DNA from: Syngnathus acus
Taxonomy: Eukaryota > Chordata > Actinopteri > Syngnathiformes > Syngnathidae
Direction of reading: 5' to 3'
Assembly: GCF_901709675.1 (NCBI RefSeq)
Contig: NC_051093.1
Location: forward strand, 9,868,053 to 9,932,052
Length of the DNA: 64,000 bases
Shown here: piece after piece, positions 45,168 to 55,968 of the stretch
How the letters are laid out: each line of letters opens with the position of its first letter
How positions within the stretch are numbered: the first letter of the stretch is position 1
The notes under the pieces: model-generated
What the model was told of the DNA's origin: nothing
The model's input: only the letters and a program-made list of their open reading frames with translations
Database searches by the model: none
Program-made: the position numbers and the translations under genes

Positions 45168-48100
45168 ATGGCTCCAAGATGGCTTTTCTCAATCTTAATA
45201 GTCAACATGGCAATTTCTTTTGCCGCTGCAGGTAGGCTCTTTTGCGACCCCCCCCCACACACACACACACTTAAGCTTGTCGCTCGTATTGAGACAAACG
45301 TGCTGTGAAAAAATCATATACCGTCTGCTCATTTCCTGTTAGTGCCCGGCAGAGCTCTATTTTCTGCTGCATTGCAACTTTGAACTTCTTCTTTTTTTTT
45401 GAAACTTACTCTTTTGGGTTCATTAGGTCCTCCAGAGCCCCCTTCCAAACCCAAGTGCCACATTCCATGTCATGACAGCTGCGGGGTTGATATTTACTGT
45501 CATTGGAATCACAGAATTGATCCTCCGACAAAGTCCAGTCTCCACTGGAAAACAGCAGACGGCAGGTAAGAGCAACATGACGCTGCTGACCAGCGAATGA
45601 CAGAGGTGGAAAAAGTAACCCCAAATATCCTCTCCAGAGAGCAATTTGTGGATACTGGGGCCAGTTTGAGTGGGATGATCGGCCGGGAACACTTTTCCAT
45701 GAACAGTGAACTTCAAGTTTGGGTGAAGGCTGACAACAAACACGGTTCTGCCACATCTCAAGTGGCTGTTTTCGACACAGGAGACATTAGTGAGTCCTGG
45801 AAATATAGTGACAGTATTTCTTTTGAGTTGACATTTTTCTGTCTTCTCTCTGCCTTTAGTGAAGCCGTCGCCTCCTGTAATTTCATCGAGCCCCCAAGAT
45901 CCTTTGGAAATATCCTGGAGTTCCATCTGCGATGAGCCGCACCTCTCTTTGGGAGGGTGTGATGTGCAATTTCGGACTCAAGCAGAAAAACGCTGGCATG
46001 AGGTGTAACTGTCAATGGCTGCAAATCCTCATGGATTTTCCAAATAGATTTTCAGGGGTTAGGTGCAAATCTAAATATTTGCTCACCCAGCAATGCCTTT
46101 TACTTTTGGTGTAGGAAGAAATTGGAGCGCAAGGCAGCTACGACTTTGACGGCCTGGTGGAGGCTGGTATCGTGTATGAAATTCAGGTTCGCTGTTCCTG
46201 TGCCACGGGCTTGAGCAGTGACTGGAGTGCAATTCACAGAATCAGCCTTGAAACAGGTAAGCCTACCTATGAGGGAGGTGGTTTCAAAGTCACCATTTCA
46301 AAAAATTCACTCGTCTAATGGTTGGAGCACACCTGGGGTTTTTTGTTTAGCCCCCACTGGACAGATAGATGTATGGAAGGACTGCGGCGTGCCTGCCACA
46401 AATTTGGACTGCGCTATGACCTGGAAGGTAGACAACACAGAATTTAGTCATTGTAATAATTATAGGTGAACAGAAAATATAATTCAATATAGTCATATGT
46501 CTTGCCTCATGCGACATTATCCCCCCCCCCTCCCCAGAAGCTTCCTCTATCGCAGGCTTGTGGCCACATTCTGGGCTACGAAGTCAAGCTGTTCTCCAAA
46601 CACGGCACGAGTGTACTAATGAATATTTCCGCCGCTGAGCCGAGGGACCGCTTGGTGTGCGACGGGCCGCATTGCTATCTCAACTCCTCTCTAAAGAACA
46701 TATCGTCGGCCGCTATATCAGCCTACAACGCCCATGGTGCTACTCTGCCCGCTTACATCACAATTCCAACAACGCCAGGTATCACTTGACCAGATTGTCA
46801 AAAATGTCTGCTGTAGCTAATGCTCTTCTCTGATGAGGATTTTTTTTTTTTTTTTTAGGTAAAGTGACAAGCGAGCACCCTATCGATGTCAGGATGAATA
46901 TGGCGAACCTCACCGTCTCGTGGAATCTTCCATCTCATCTCCCTGATGCCAAATCATTTAAGGAATATGTGGTGCAATACAAACAAGCAGGAAGTCCTCT
47001 GGGCAAAGGATTTGATTGGATCAGAGTCAATAAAAGCTGTACTACACTTACATTTACAGGTTGGTTTTCTTTGGCTACTTTTGACGCTAATGTCATTGCT
47101 ACATAGTTTTCATCATGGCCTTTGACTGCGTTTACAGGTCATTTTGAAAAATACAGAGCCTACCAGGTGTCACTGTTCGCTGTTACGAGCAATCAAGAAA
47201 GCCGTCTTATTTCATCTGCGATTGGATATTCTTGTCATGGAAGTAGGTATCCATCCATCCATCCATCCATCCATCCATCCATCCAGTTATTATTCCCTCC
47301 TAAAAATCGTCACGATGAATGGTCTCTTTTCAGTTCCCGCCAAAGTGCGTTCATTTAAAGTCATTACCATTGCTGCGACGCATGCGACACTGTTTTGGGA
47401 GCCTGCAGTGCTGACGGAACAGAACGGGCAGATCCTCTATTACCAAATCGGCGTTCATGGACAAATGGGTAAAGTGCAAACGTGCAATCCTTGAAATCCA
47501 ATGATCCTTGACCTGATTTCAAGCAACCTACTTTGCTTTACAGCCGTGTACAACGTGAGCGCTTCCCATCAGAGAGAAAATAAGACGTTTGAGCTGGCCA
47601 ATCTCAAGCCCAATCAGGAGTGTCAAGTGTGGATCAAGGCTGTGACTGAAGCTGGGCCAGGAGCCAACGTCACCACCAGTTTCGTCACAAAGCAACCTGA
47701 GCATCTTGTGTTGCAATCAAAATGTAACTATTTTCTCACAATGAGCCTTCTGATGAAAATATATATATATATAGATACGTATATATATATCTCATCATCC
47801 ATCCCCTTCTTTCTATTTGTCAGCACACATATTTGCCCCCCTGCTCTGTCTCTTGGTCATAATGTGCTGTCTTTTTGCTTTATACAGGTGAGATATGAGA
47901 TTATTTTGTCTGATGCTAATGCTTGTTCCCGTTTCAACGTCACTAACATAGCATGCTTGTATGACAGTTTGCATCAAGGATCAAGCAAGACGTGTCTGTG
48001 TATAAACGAGAACGTACCAGATCCGTACAATAGCACCATCTTCCAAATGCTCCAGTATCAGGTGAGTTGAATTCTATAACACACAGTAAAGGCTAGAACA

Positions 48101-48452
48101 GAAAATGTCTTAACTAACTGTGTGACTGCAGGCCAAGCAGGCCAATGAGGCCTTGGCTTGGATCAGCGTCCCCATCTATGAAGCACATCCTACCATGTCT
48201 ACGTTAGAGATAGTGCTCACCCAGCCACCTGTATGTGAACACAAGTGCCTCCCTGAAGAGCACACAAACCCAGCAGGATGTACAAGGCAAAGACAATATG
48301 GCAAAGAGCAGTACAGCAAAATGGTTGACTCGGCGGAGGGAAAGGATTTAAGCGGAGTGGATGACGCTGGGAGTTCATCAGAAGAGGAACAAGACGCATC
48401 GGGATACGAACAGCACTTCATGCCAACAGCGGCCGAAATACTCAATACTTGA
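45168..48452 (+). CDS. il27ra: Class I cytokine receptor, IL-27 receptor alpha-like
   Basis: Type I membrane receptor of the gp130/IL-12R group; in mammals IL27RA pairs with gp130 and signals through JAK-STAT1/3. Fourteen exons: 45168-45231, 45427-45565, 45638-45789, 45860-46002, 46115-46256, 46351-46427, 46538-46778, 46859-47059, 47138-47242, 47334-47468, 47544-47723, 47824-47887, 47968-48061, 48132-48452; 685 residues. Signal peptide 1-21; cysteine-rich cytokine-binding module with a degenerate WSXWS (SSDWS, about 200-204); three further fibronectin III-like domains; TM helix FAPLLCLLVIMCCLFALY (about 529-548); Box1-like NVPDPYNSTIF (about 560); C-terminal GYEQHFMPT (Tyr about 671), which resembles the conserved C-terminal tyrosine motif of mammalian IL27RA. 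Position next to rln3 and rfx1 supports orthology. AATAAA at 48941. Confidence 0.85.
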
Positions 48453-49650
48453 CACACGAATATTAGGTGTGATGACTTTTGACTAATTGTTGACATTTTC
48501 AATTTGATATTGCAATGTTAGAAATGATTGGTTGTTTCTATTACCTCTTTTATACATACAAATGCACCGTATTGGGTTTTTTTAATGCTGAATGAGGTTT
48601 CCAAGATTTCATGAGTAATATCTGCTGAAGTCTTTTTTTTTTTTTTTAATTCAACAGACTGTATACAAATAACATGAGATATGAACTCCATACACATGAC
48701 TGAATGCACATTTAAAGAGAATGGATTCTGCTGTACCGTTTATTAGGAGTATTTTGATGTACTATTTTTCACTATACAGCACTTTTATATTTTCTTCTAT
48801 GAATTGTCATTTCAAAGTGTGCGTCGGTGGATGGAGTAAACATTTTTGAAGCAATAGCTGCCGTCTATAATGAAAAATACAGTAATGATCATAACTTTGT
48901 ACCAATAGAGGTAGTAGTATATGACAGAGTCACCGAGTTGAATAAAGAAACGATTTTAAATATGCATCTATATTTATTCTAAGAGGGCTCCCGTGAGCTA
49001 CTTTGCTTGGGGAGGGGACTACAATATCATATACAACATAAACAAAGGTGCCTTGTCACTCACCTGCATCAATCAAGGAACTTTATCCTTTCCACGCAAA
49101 AGCTGATGTCCAATTTGGAAGAATGCAGGCTCCACGTCATCTACCTGCAGGGACTGACTGCATGGGGCTTTTTCTTCCATGTAGCAGAATGCGTCCAGTG
49201 AGTCAAGAAGTTGCAGCCAGCAAGTCGCAATTGGAAACAGGATGTAAGGACACCGTTTTTAAAAAGTGTGCTTGAAGTAAGAGTTGCCCATTGGTCCCGC
49301 ACGACACGTAACACGACCGCTCCTCCTCATTTCACAGACTGACCAGAAGATGGCGATAGCGTCGCGCCTGAAAGACGATGAGGTGGTTTGCAACGATATT
49401 GACGTTGCAGATTCACTTTCGTCTCGATGCAATTTCCCGGGAAGCAAAAGCGGTCTTCTTCAGCCAACATGCATGCTCTTGGAATAGTGAGGGAGGACAA
49501 AACCAAACAGATAGTTGTGAAAATAACTATTTTATTGACAACCTTGTTGCTTGCCTACTTTTTGGGCAGAATCACAAGTGGGCCAAGACTGATCACATCA
49601 CACACCTTGGTACCTGCAAAAGAAGGAAATGGGGTCAATACATTTATTCG
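48453..49650. other. il27ra 3' UTR and intergenic region before the ZP3-like pair
   Basis: AT-rich il27ra 3' UTR with AATAAA at 48941-48946, about 490 bp after the stop. From 49000 to 49650 there are short plus-strand open frames with no recognisable domain. The adjacent zp gene ends at 49651 with a near-zero 3' UTR. Confidence 0.55.
49643..49648 (-). promoter_or_regulatory. Poly(A) signal of ZP3-like A
   Basis: AATAAA on the minus strand two bases after the TAG at 49651-49653, again implying a minimal 3' UTR, as in the neighbouring paralogue. Confidence 0.7.
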
Positions 49651-51419
49651 CTACAGAGGCTTTGTTTGCATTTTACCATCAAGTTTTAGATGCTTGTGGG
49701 AATATTGTCTGCAGGTGTCATCACAGCAATGGCACACGTCAGGGCTCCCGTCAACATTTTCCCATCTGATGGAGAAAGGACTTTGAGCACATTCACACAA
49801 ACACGCTCAGGGCGCTTACCTTGTATTCACATAAGTGCAAGCCTTGTTGACAGGGCTGCTCCTCCACATATCAGAGGTGACTTTCAGCCGGCATGTTAGA
49901 AAAAGCTGAAAAAAAGAAAAAGGTTGGAAATGTCTACGGTGACATTTCACTCGAAGCAACTCACAGTGTTTCTTTCATCTCGGTTAAAGAGGAAAGCATC
50001 CAGCTGCAGCCGCAGAACATCCGCCCTGGTCCGGGACAGGAAGCGTGCTCTAGATCCTGGCTGTTTAGAGTCTGCGAGACACCTGAGAGAAAGGGAGGGA
50101 GACAACTTTGACACCAGTGGACCTCCTTGAGACTTTGCATCTTACCCGTCGTTCTCAATGAGGAAGTATCGCGGCACGGATGATGCCTCTGGGCTCAGCG
50201 TTGCCACGCAGCCGGCAACGAAGAGCCGTCTGGGCTCCGGACCGGGATTGGTGTAGGACGCCTCCATGTTGAGCATGCCTCCCAAGTAGAAGACATTGGA
50301 CAGCCTCAGTCTTGTCCAGTCATCTACCAAGGACACAAAGCTGAACATGCAAAGTCAACACAAAAGGTAGCTGCCGCTGCTCTCACCAGACATCAGCTTC
50401 AAGGAGAAGTCCGAGGTTGCTGACGGGGTCTTGCGAGATGTAGCGAGAATCTGAAGGGGCGCCTGAGGAGGACTGCTCACAATGTGTGTCCTGTACAAAC
50501 ACAATACACACTTACAATAGAAGACGTATTTGAATTTTCTTTGTGTGTCTTGGCATGTGAAGAAATTGACAATAAAGCAGACTTTGAATACATTTCTGGT
50601 ACTTTGAGCAGAAATGCAGATTTGGACAATAATGAGTCCTAGTGTTCATTGACGCATACACTACAATATGTAGGAGAGTCACTAGTGTCACCTTTTGTAG
50701 TGACAAGACACGGGCACTACACGTTGGGTCTTCCTTGTGACGTCATGATGATAGGGAACAGGTGAAAAGGTCAGCTGGTTTGAGTAGATCAAGGAGTCTT
50801 CAGATATCTGCAGATGGAAAAGGTTTTATGGGAACTCTTTTTGGGCACATAGGCTCTGTTCCAATTACGTAGAGGCAAAAGTGTCAGGTTAGTAAAAAAA
50901 ACCAGGATGTTTTCACACCACAGGGGCCATTGTGAAAATAAACTGCAGTCCTGTAAATAGAACGCCTCAAGCCACATGTGACTGCCAACATTCAACTGGT
51001 AGAAAAAAAAAAAAAAGGACACATTTAGTCCTTTTATCTGGCCCTCGGTATGCGCGTGAGATACTTACTGTTAGCTGGGTGCCACATTGCTGGAGTCCAG
51101 CCTTGATAACCAGCTCAGAGTCACTAGCAGCAAAAGCCTGGCACTGTCCGAGGCCCAAAAACTCCTCGCCCAGGAAAAGCTCCTCTGGAGATATCGTCGG
51201 TCCGTACATGTCAGTCTTCACCTGGATGATCATTGACGACGGGGTGCACGTCACCAGCACGGGAGGCAACGGGTTGGATGGGCTTTCGTCAGTATCGACC
51301 ACAACCACGGGGGACTTGTACTCCCTCCCGTCTTTGTCAATCATGGGCCCTTCCTTCAAAGTCCGAATGGCCGCGCAAGACGACAGGAGCAGCGAGAGAC
51401 AGAAGAAGGCCGCCGGCAT
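49651..51419 (-). CDS. Zona pellucida sperm-binding protein 3-like (A)
   Basis: Egg-envelope (chorion) structural glycoprotein with a ZP polymerisation module, made in oocyte or liver. Seven exons: 51069-51419, 50692-50807, 50387-50490, 50146-50323, 49965-50082, 49820-49905, 49651-49765; 355 residues. Signal peptide FFCLSLLLSSCAA; ZP-N with VLVTCTPSSMIIQVK, LGLGQCQAF, AGLQQCGTQLT and VVPVSCHYKR; ZP-C with YLGGMLNMEASY, VAGCVATLSPE, SSVPRYFLIENDGC, FLTCRLK, NKACTYV and the ZP3 signature RWENVDGSPDVCHCCDDTC. There is no C-terminal membrane helix, as in other fish ZP3-type proteins. An AATAAA (49643-49648) begins two bases after the stop. It is the smaller of a tandem pair with the gene at 52342. 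Confidence 0.92.
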
Positions 51420-52341
51420 TGTGTTTGCTGCTAATGTGGTGCGCTGACCAACAGAGGCAAACATCCTTCGTTCTCCTGTTAGCGGAATTGGCGTGCCGGT
51501 CCAATTAATACTAAGGTCACCTGAGATAGGCAGCTGTAAGCAATTCTCAATTGATTTGTTGGCACTTGATTGGCTGGAGACCAGTTTGGGGCGGAGCTTC
51601 ACTGAATGCCATCTTGTAGCATCTATGGGCAATTCTAAAAATGTCAAAAACAAAACTAGTCACTTGGCAGGGCTCATAGCTCAATCGCAACTCCCTAATT
51701 TCCTCACTCAATCATGTAAAGGTCAATGGTTACCAACGGGGTTTCCCAACTTCAGTCATGTGACCCAAACTGAGCAGACATCGCATGATCAAATGAAGGA
51801 AACTCAAAAGGCTTCCTTTCAGAATCAGCAGTGTTACTGGCTCAGTGGCCTAGTGGTAGAGTGTCCGCCCTGAGACTGGAAGGTTGTGGGTTCAAACCCC
51901 GGCCGACCAAAGCTTATAAAAATGGGAGCCATTGCCTCCCTGCTTGGCACTCAGCATTAAGGGTTGGAATTGGGGGGTTCGATCACCAAAATGATTCCCG
52001 TGCGCGGCACCGCTGCTGCTCACTGCTCCCCTCTCTCTCCCCCAGGGGATGGATTAAAATCACACGGGGATGGGTTCAATGCAGAGGATACATTTCACCA
52101 CACCCAGATGTGTGTGTGTGACCATCATTGGGACTTTTGACATTCTACTATTAGAGAATCAATGCTAATGCCTTAGCAAGAGATATGTATATAAAGCAGA
52201 AGTGGGTAAGGCACTATCAATTTGGAAGCATTTAGTGCTGGTGTTGCTCAGCAGAATTTATTGGGCTCAAGCACAGCTGCCCCACAGACCAAAGAAATTC
52301 TGACACCATTCAAAACAAATCAAGTTTGATCGCAACTTTTA
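51420..52341. other. Intergenic region between the two ZP3-like genes
   Basis: Holds SINE copy 2 (51841-52140) and about 200 bp of unique sequence at each side. Promoter of the left gene expected just right of 51419; no clear TATA box was found. Confidence 0.5.
51841..52140 (+). mobile_element. tRNA-derived SINE, copy 2
   Basis: Same family and orientation as the copy at 37913: box A CTAGTGGTAGAGTG, box B GGTTCAAACCC, body with GGGTTGGAATTGGGGG and CCACACCCAGATGTGTG. It lacks the repeated ACTTTA tail seen in copy 1, ending GGGACTTTTGAC. Confidence 0.85.
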
Positions 52342-52343
52342 TT
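52338..52343 (-). promoter_or_regulatory. Poly(A) signal overlapping the stop codon of ZP3-like B
   Basis: Minus strand reads TAATAAAAG: the AATAAA starts at the second base of the stop codon (stop 52342-52344). The 3' UTR can be only about 20 nt. Very short 3' UTRs are known in zona pellucida genes. Confidence 0.75.
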
Positions 52344-54493
52344 ATCTCTTTGACTCCTTCATAGATTTGTCAGAGGCATCAGTCAAGTTGGAGACAGGGG
52401 TGAAATCCACCTGAGGATGCTCAGTGAAGTAGTCATGTCCACTTGGCAGGGTGGGTGTTGGCTCAGGGACTTTACTTTCTTCATCATCATCACCATCTGC
52501 ACCAGAAAAAAGAGATTAAGAACCAGTTCTCCCATTTTAAAGCATCTCTTGTACCTTTCAGGTCGTTTTCACTTGTGCCGTCAATGAGGTGGACGTTTCC
52601 GTCAGAGGTGAGGTCATCCTGGTGCAGGTCTTCAGTGAACAGGCCAGGAATGACCCCCTTCTCTGGTTCTAAAGCAGGACGTGCAGCTTGAGCAGAGATA
52701 CGTAGAAGTTCCTTCTGGAGAGCGGCACTCACCTTTCAAAGGCTTGAGGCCGCTCTGCCACTGGCTGCCGTACAGAGCAGGCCTAGTCATCTTTTGAAGC
52801 ACTGGCGGCAGCTCCTCTTCAGGAATAGTCCAACTTTTCTGCTTGGGCAGAACCAACACGGGACCAACTTTGGCCTGATGCTCCCACCCTGGCGGACAAA
52901 AAAAACAACAATCCCTCAAGACAGTCAAGTAAATTGCAGTCGCTTGCAAAGTGGGACATTGAAACGTACCACCGGCAGGAAGTTTGCTCTTCAATTGAGC
53001 AGCTCGTGGTTTCGCTGGCTTGCCGAAACCACGAGGACCAAACTTGGCAGGCTGACTGTGAGCATTGCCAACTTTGCCTTGACTTTGGCAATAGCCGCAC
53101 AGGTAGTCGTTGCCGTCAACCGAACGCCACCTGAAAAAGTGCTTCTTGAAAATATTGTTGCTTTACAGTGTACAAAATGGAAGCAGACACTTGCCTCCCG
53201 TTGACAAAAGTACACGCTTTGTTGGGCGCTTCCGTATCGTGGACGGGCACCGCGTTCAGGAGGCACGTGATGTAAAGCTATAGAAGACAAGTGTGGCGGG
53301 CGGCCATTTTACAGCCTGCAGATGCACATTTCAAACCGAGGCAACGGCTCACCTCTCCTCTGTCTTCGTCGTGGAACCTGAAGGCATCAATCACCAATTG
53401 CAGCTTATCGTCTTGTGTCCTCGCTAAGAAGCGAGCTTTGGAAGACTGAAGCTTGGAATCCAACAAGCACCTGTTCAATACAACTTGTCGTTTCCATAGC
53501 AGCCTCAATAAAGTCAACGGAATTGTGATTTGGATTTCTCACCCGTCTTCGATGAAAACATATCTGGGCACAGAGTGGATGTTTGGCTGCAGCGTGGCCA
53601 CGCAGCTGCTCAGGAACACTCGCAGGCCCACGTGATGGCCCCGGCGGACCGAGGCCTCCAGGAGAATTGGCTCGCCCAGGTAGTACACGTTGGCGCTCCT
53701 CTCGTACTGCCAATTGTCTGACAGCAACAACAAAAAAACAGAAAGACATTTGAGGAGGCTATCAAAAGGGAAGCCGTGACCGATGCGGCGTACTTGTCAT
53801 GATTCGGAGCTTAAAGTCCAGAGTTTCCACTGCAGCTTGTGTGGCCATGAAGGGGATCCAGGTGGGCATGATGGAAGAACTGGACAGACTGTAGCACCTA
53901 AACACCAACACGACATTTCAATCACTTCATAGCAACACATCACGCACACACACACACTTCCTTACCTGGCGTAGTGACACTCGATCGGAACGACCGCCCC
54001 GTCCATTCGGATCAGGCCATCGGGCGAGGCTGCCGGAGTGTAGATGAGCAGGTTGGTGTAGACCAGAGACACGTCAGTCATCTGTGGACACAACATTGGT
54101 CAGACAAATTGGAATCGCTTCAGAAACACTGACCCAATAGCTTACCCAATATTTGGTGCCACAGTCCAGAAGGCCAACCACTATTTTGTACTCCTGATCG
54201 GAGGACGGCGTGGCGCCGCAACGGGTGTTTTCACGCTCCGCGGTTCCGAGGCGCACCTCGGAACTGTGGACCGGCATCCCCGCGCCAAACAGGTCGGCTT
54301 GAATCAGGATCTCCAAGGAGTCGGGACGGCAGGTCACCCGCACCGTGTTGAGGGGCCGCCGCTGGTCGGCCGGAACTCGTTCGGGCTCTTTATGGTGATA
54401 ATCCAACAGATTCTTTTTGGAGAAGAGAAGGTCAAGGCTAGCCAGCGTGGAGGTCACACCTGCTAAGACGAGAACGAGGAGTAAAGGCGCCAT
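52342..54493 (-). CDS. Zona pellucida sperm-binding protein 3-like (B), long C-terminal tail
   Basis: Second ZP3-type egg-coat protein. Ten exons: 54146-54493, 53966-54081, 53794-53897, 53543-53717, 53353-53470, 53195-53277, 52970-53130, 52733-52888, 52555-52668, 52342-52496; 509 residues. The first six exons have the same order, phases and nearly the same sizes as gene A. Signal peptide LLLVLVLAGVTSTLA; ZP-N VRVTCRPDSLEILIQADLFG, GLLDCGTKYW, VVPIECHYAR; ZP-C VYYLGEPILLEASV, SSCVATLQPN, SVPRYVFIEDGCLLDSK, LYITCLLN, NKACTFVNGRWRSVDGND. The canonical CC..C of the ZP3 end is reduced (YLCGYCQSQ), and a tail of about 190 residues, Pro/Lys then Asp/Glu-rich, follows. Intron 53131-53194 has a GC donor (AG|GCAAGT). 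The stop TAA lies inside the poly(A) signal. Confidence 0.9.
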
Positions 54494-54626
54494 TGCTGCG
54501 GGCCTCTGGACACAAACACTCTGCCTGCACCGAGAGCTGCCGACTTGAACAATCCTCACCTGGGAACCTTTTTATTAGGTCACGTGACCTTGGAACTGCA
54601 CACCTGAGTCCTATCAGCCACTCATG

Positions 54627-54704
<78 letters not shown>

Positions 54705-55048
54705 CTGTGCCTGGAATAACTCTCTGATAATAATAATAATAATAAAATGATAAAAGTGTACAAAACATGGCTGTCATTTTACGTCAGGACTAGTAAAATA
54801 ATTCACTTATTCATTCATTCTGAAATAGATCATTTGAGTAGTGAAAAGCAATGAAGAACATTAGGAAAGTAATAAGTGGTCTATTCATCTAACTATTAAG
54901 TGTGAAAGCCAATAGTGAAGGTACATAAGAATAATAAGAGTGGCTTGCTTCCGGCCATGATGTTTCTTCCTGCTTTGTGGCAAAGAACAACATCAAGTGA
55001 GCGCAGGATGTGGTGGGAGGCTCATTGTGACTGAGCTTTAGTTGGAAG
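54494..55048. repeat. ZP3-like B / cd7-like intergenic region with a (CA)n microsatellite
   Basis: The microsatellite covers about 54629-54702 (about 37 CA units), some 140 bp upstream of the ZP3-like B start codon, followed by a short (AAT)n run at 54727-54745. The rest is AT-rich; the cd7-like promoter must be here. Confidence 0.85.
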
Positions 55049-55968
55049 ATGATGAAGACCGGCATCGTGTTTTATCTTGTGGCTCTTTGGCTCTTGGAGG
55101 GTAAGAATGAGCAGCATTTTAAATTCAGTGTCAGATTTTGGCTTATGTCATTTTGTGTGTGTGTGTGTGCAGTCAATGCAGATGTGAGCTTCGTGCAGCT
55201 GGTAGGAAAGCAATCTCTGGAGCTCTCGTGCCCCCTTCAGCAGGAACGCGGCAACCTGACCACTCTCCACCTGTACCACCGCCGAGGCTCCGCTCAGCGC
55301 ACCCTTCTGTCCCTGGGTCCAGGGGGCCAGCTCAAACTGGACCCCGACTACAAGAGCCGTCTGAACCTTTCGGGTGGGTGCAACTCGTCAGCGCTCAAGG
55401 TCAACCTGTCGCACTTAGACCAAAGCGACTCGGGAATGTACGTGTGTGAAAACCCGGACGAGGGCGTTTCTGCCACTCAGCTCTTCTTGCTGGTTGAGGC
55501 CTCAGGTAAGCATGATGTTCCTTTTCATCGTTCCAGAGGTCCAATTGGGCATGAATTCACCCAGCGAGTTTGTTTGTGCAGGGTGTCAGTGCTCTTCCCT
55601 CTACCCCCCTCTGCTCATGGCCATCTTTTCCGCGACGGTCCTCATTTTCATCTTGCTCTTGTGGCTCGCTCTGGGAGATTGTGTGAGTAGGCCCAAAGAA
55701 TAATCACCAAAATGGGGACTCACTCTAGTTGCGTTCTAGCCACGTGAAATATTTTGGTTTTTAGGTGAAGGCCGATCGTCCTCCTCCCACCGGGCCGGCT
55801 GCTGTTCCTATTTATGAGGAAATGAGCAGGAAGGAGGAAAACTCTGGAGTCCCCCCGAACAACGCCCTGGAGGAGGAGCTCACCTCTCCATTGCATGCTA
55901 ACACCCTTTTGAGACAGTCGCAGGAAAACTACTATGCCTGTCCCAGACACATCAAACTCAAAGCCTGA
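55049..55968 (+). CDS. CD7-like single-Ig-domain leukocyte membrane protein
   Basis: Probable fish CD7 homologue, a T/NK-cell surface receptor with one V-type Ig domain. Four exons, 55049-55100, 55173-55505, 55582-55682, 55765-55968, encode 229 residues. Signal peptide 1 to about 20; Ig-V domain with LELSCPL (first Cys) and LDQSDSGMYVCEN (DxGxYxC around the second Cys); Cys-rich stalk GCQCSS; TM helix LLMAIFSATVLIFILLLWLA; cytoplasmic tail with IYEEMS and HANTLLRQSQENYY. Human CD7 has VYEDMS and a later NTL..NQY in the tail, so both tail motifs and their order agree. Location next to a TNRC6C-like gene fits human 17q25. A family assignment to CD7 rests on these short motifs. Two adjacent ATGs (55049, 55052) could serve as start. 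AATAAA at 56162. Confidence 0.75.

Noticed and set aside
49007-49487. Small plus-strand gene between il27ra and ZP3-like A
   Set aside because: Short overlapping open frames with no conserved motif, no splice partner and no upstream promoter signal.
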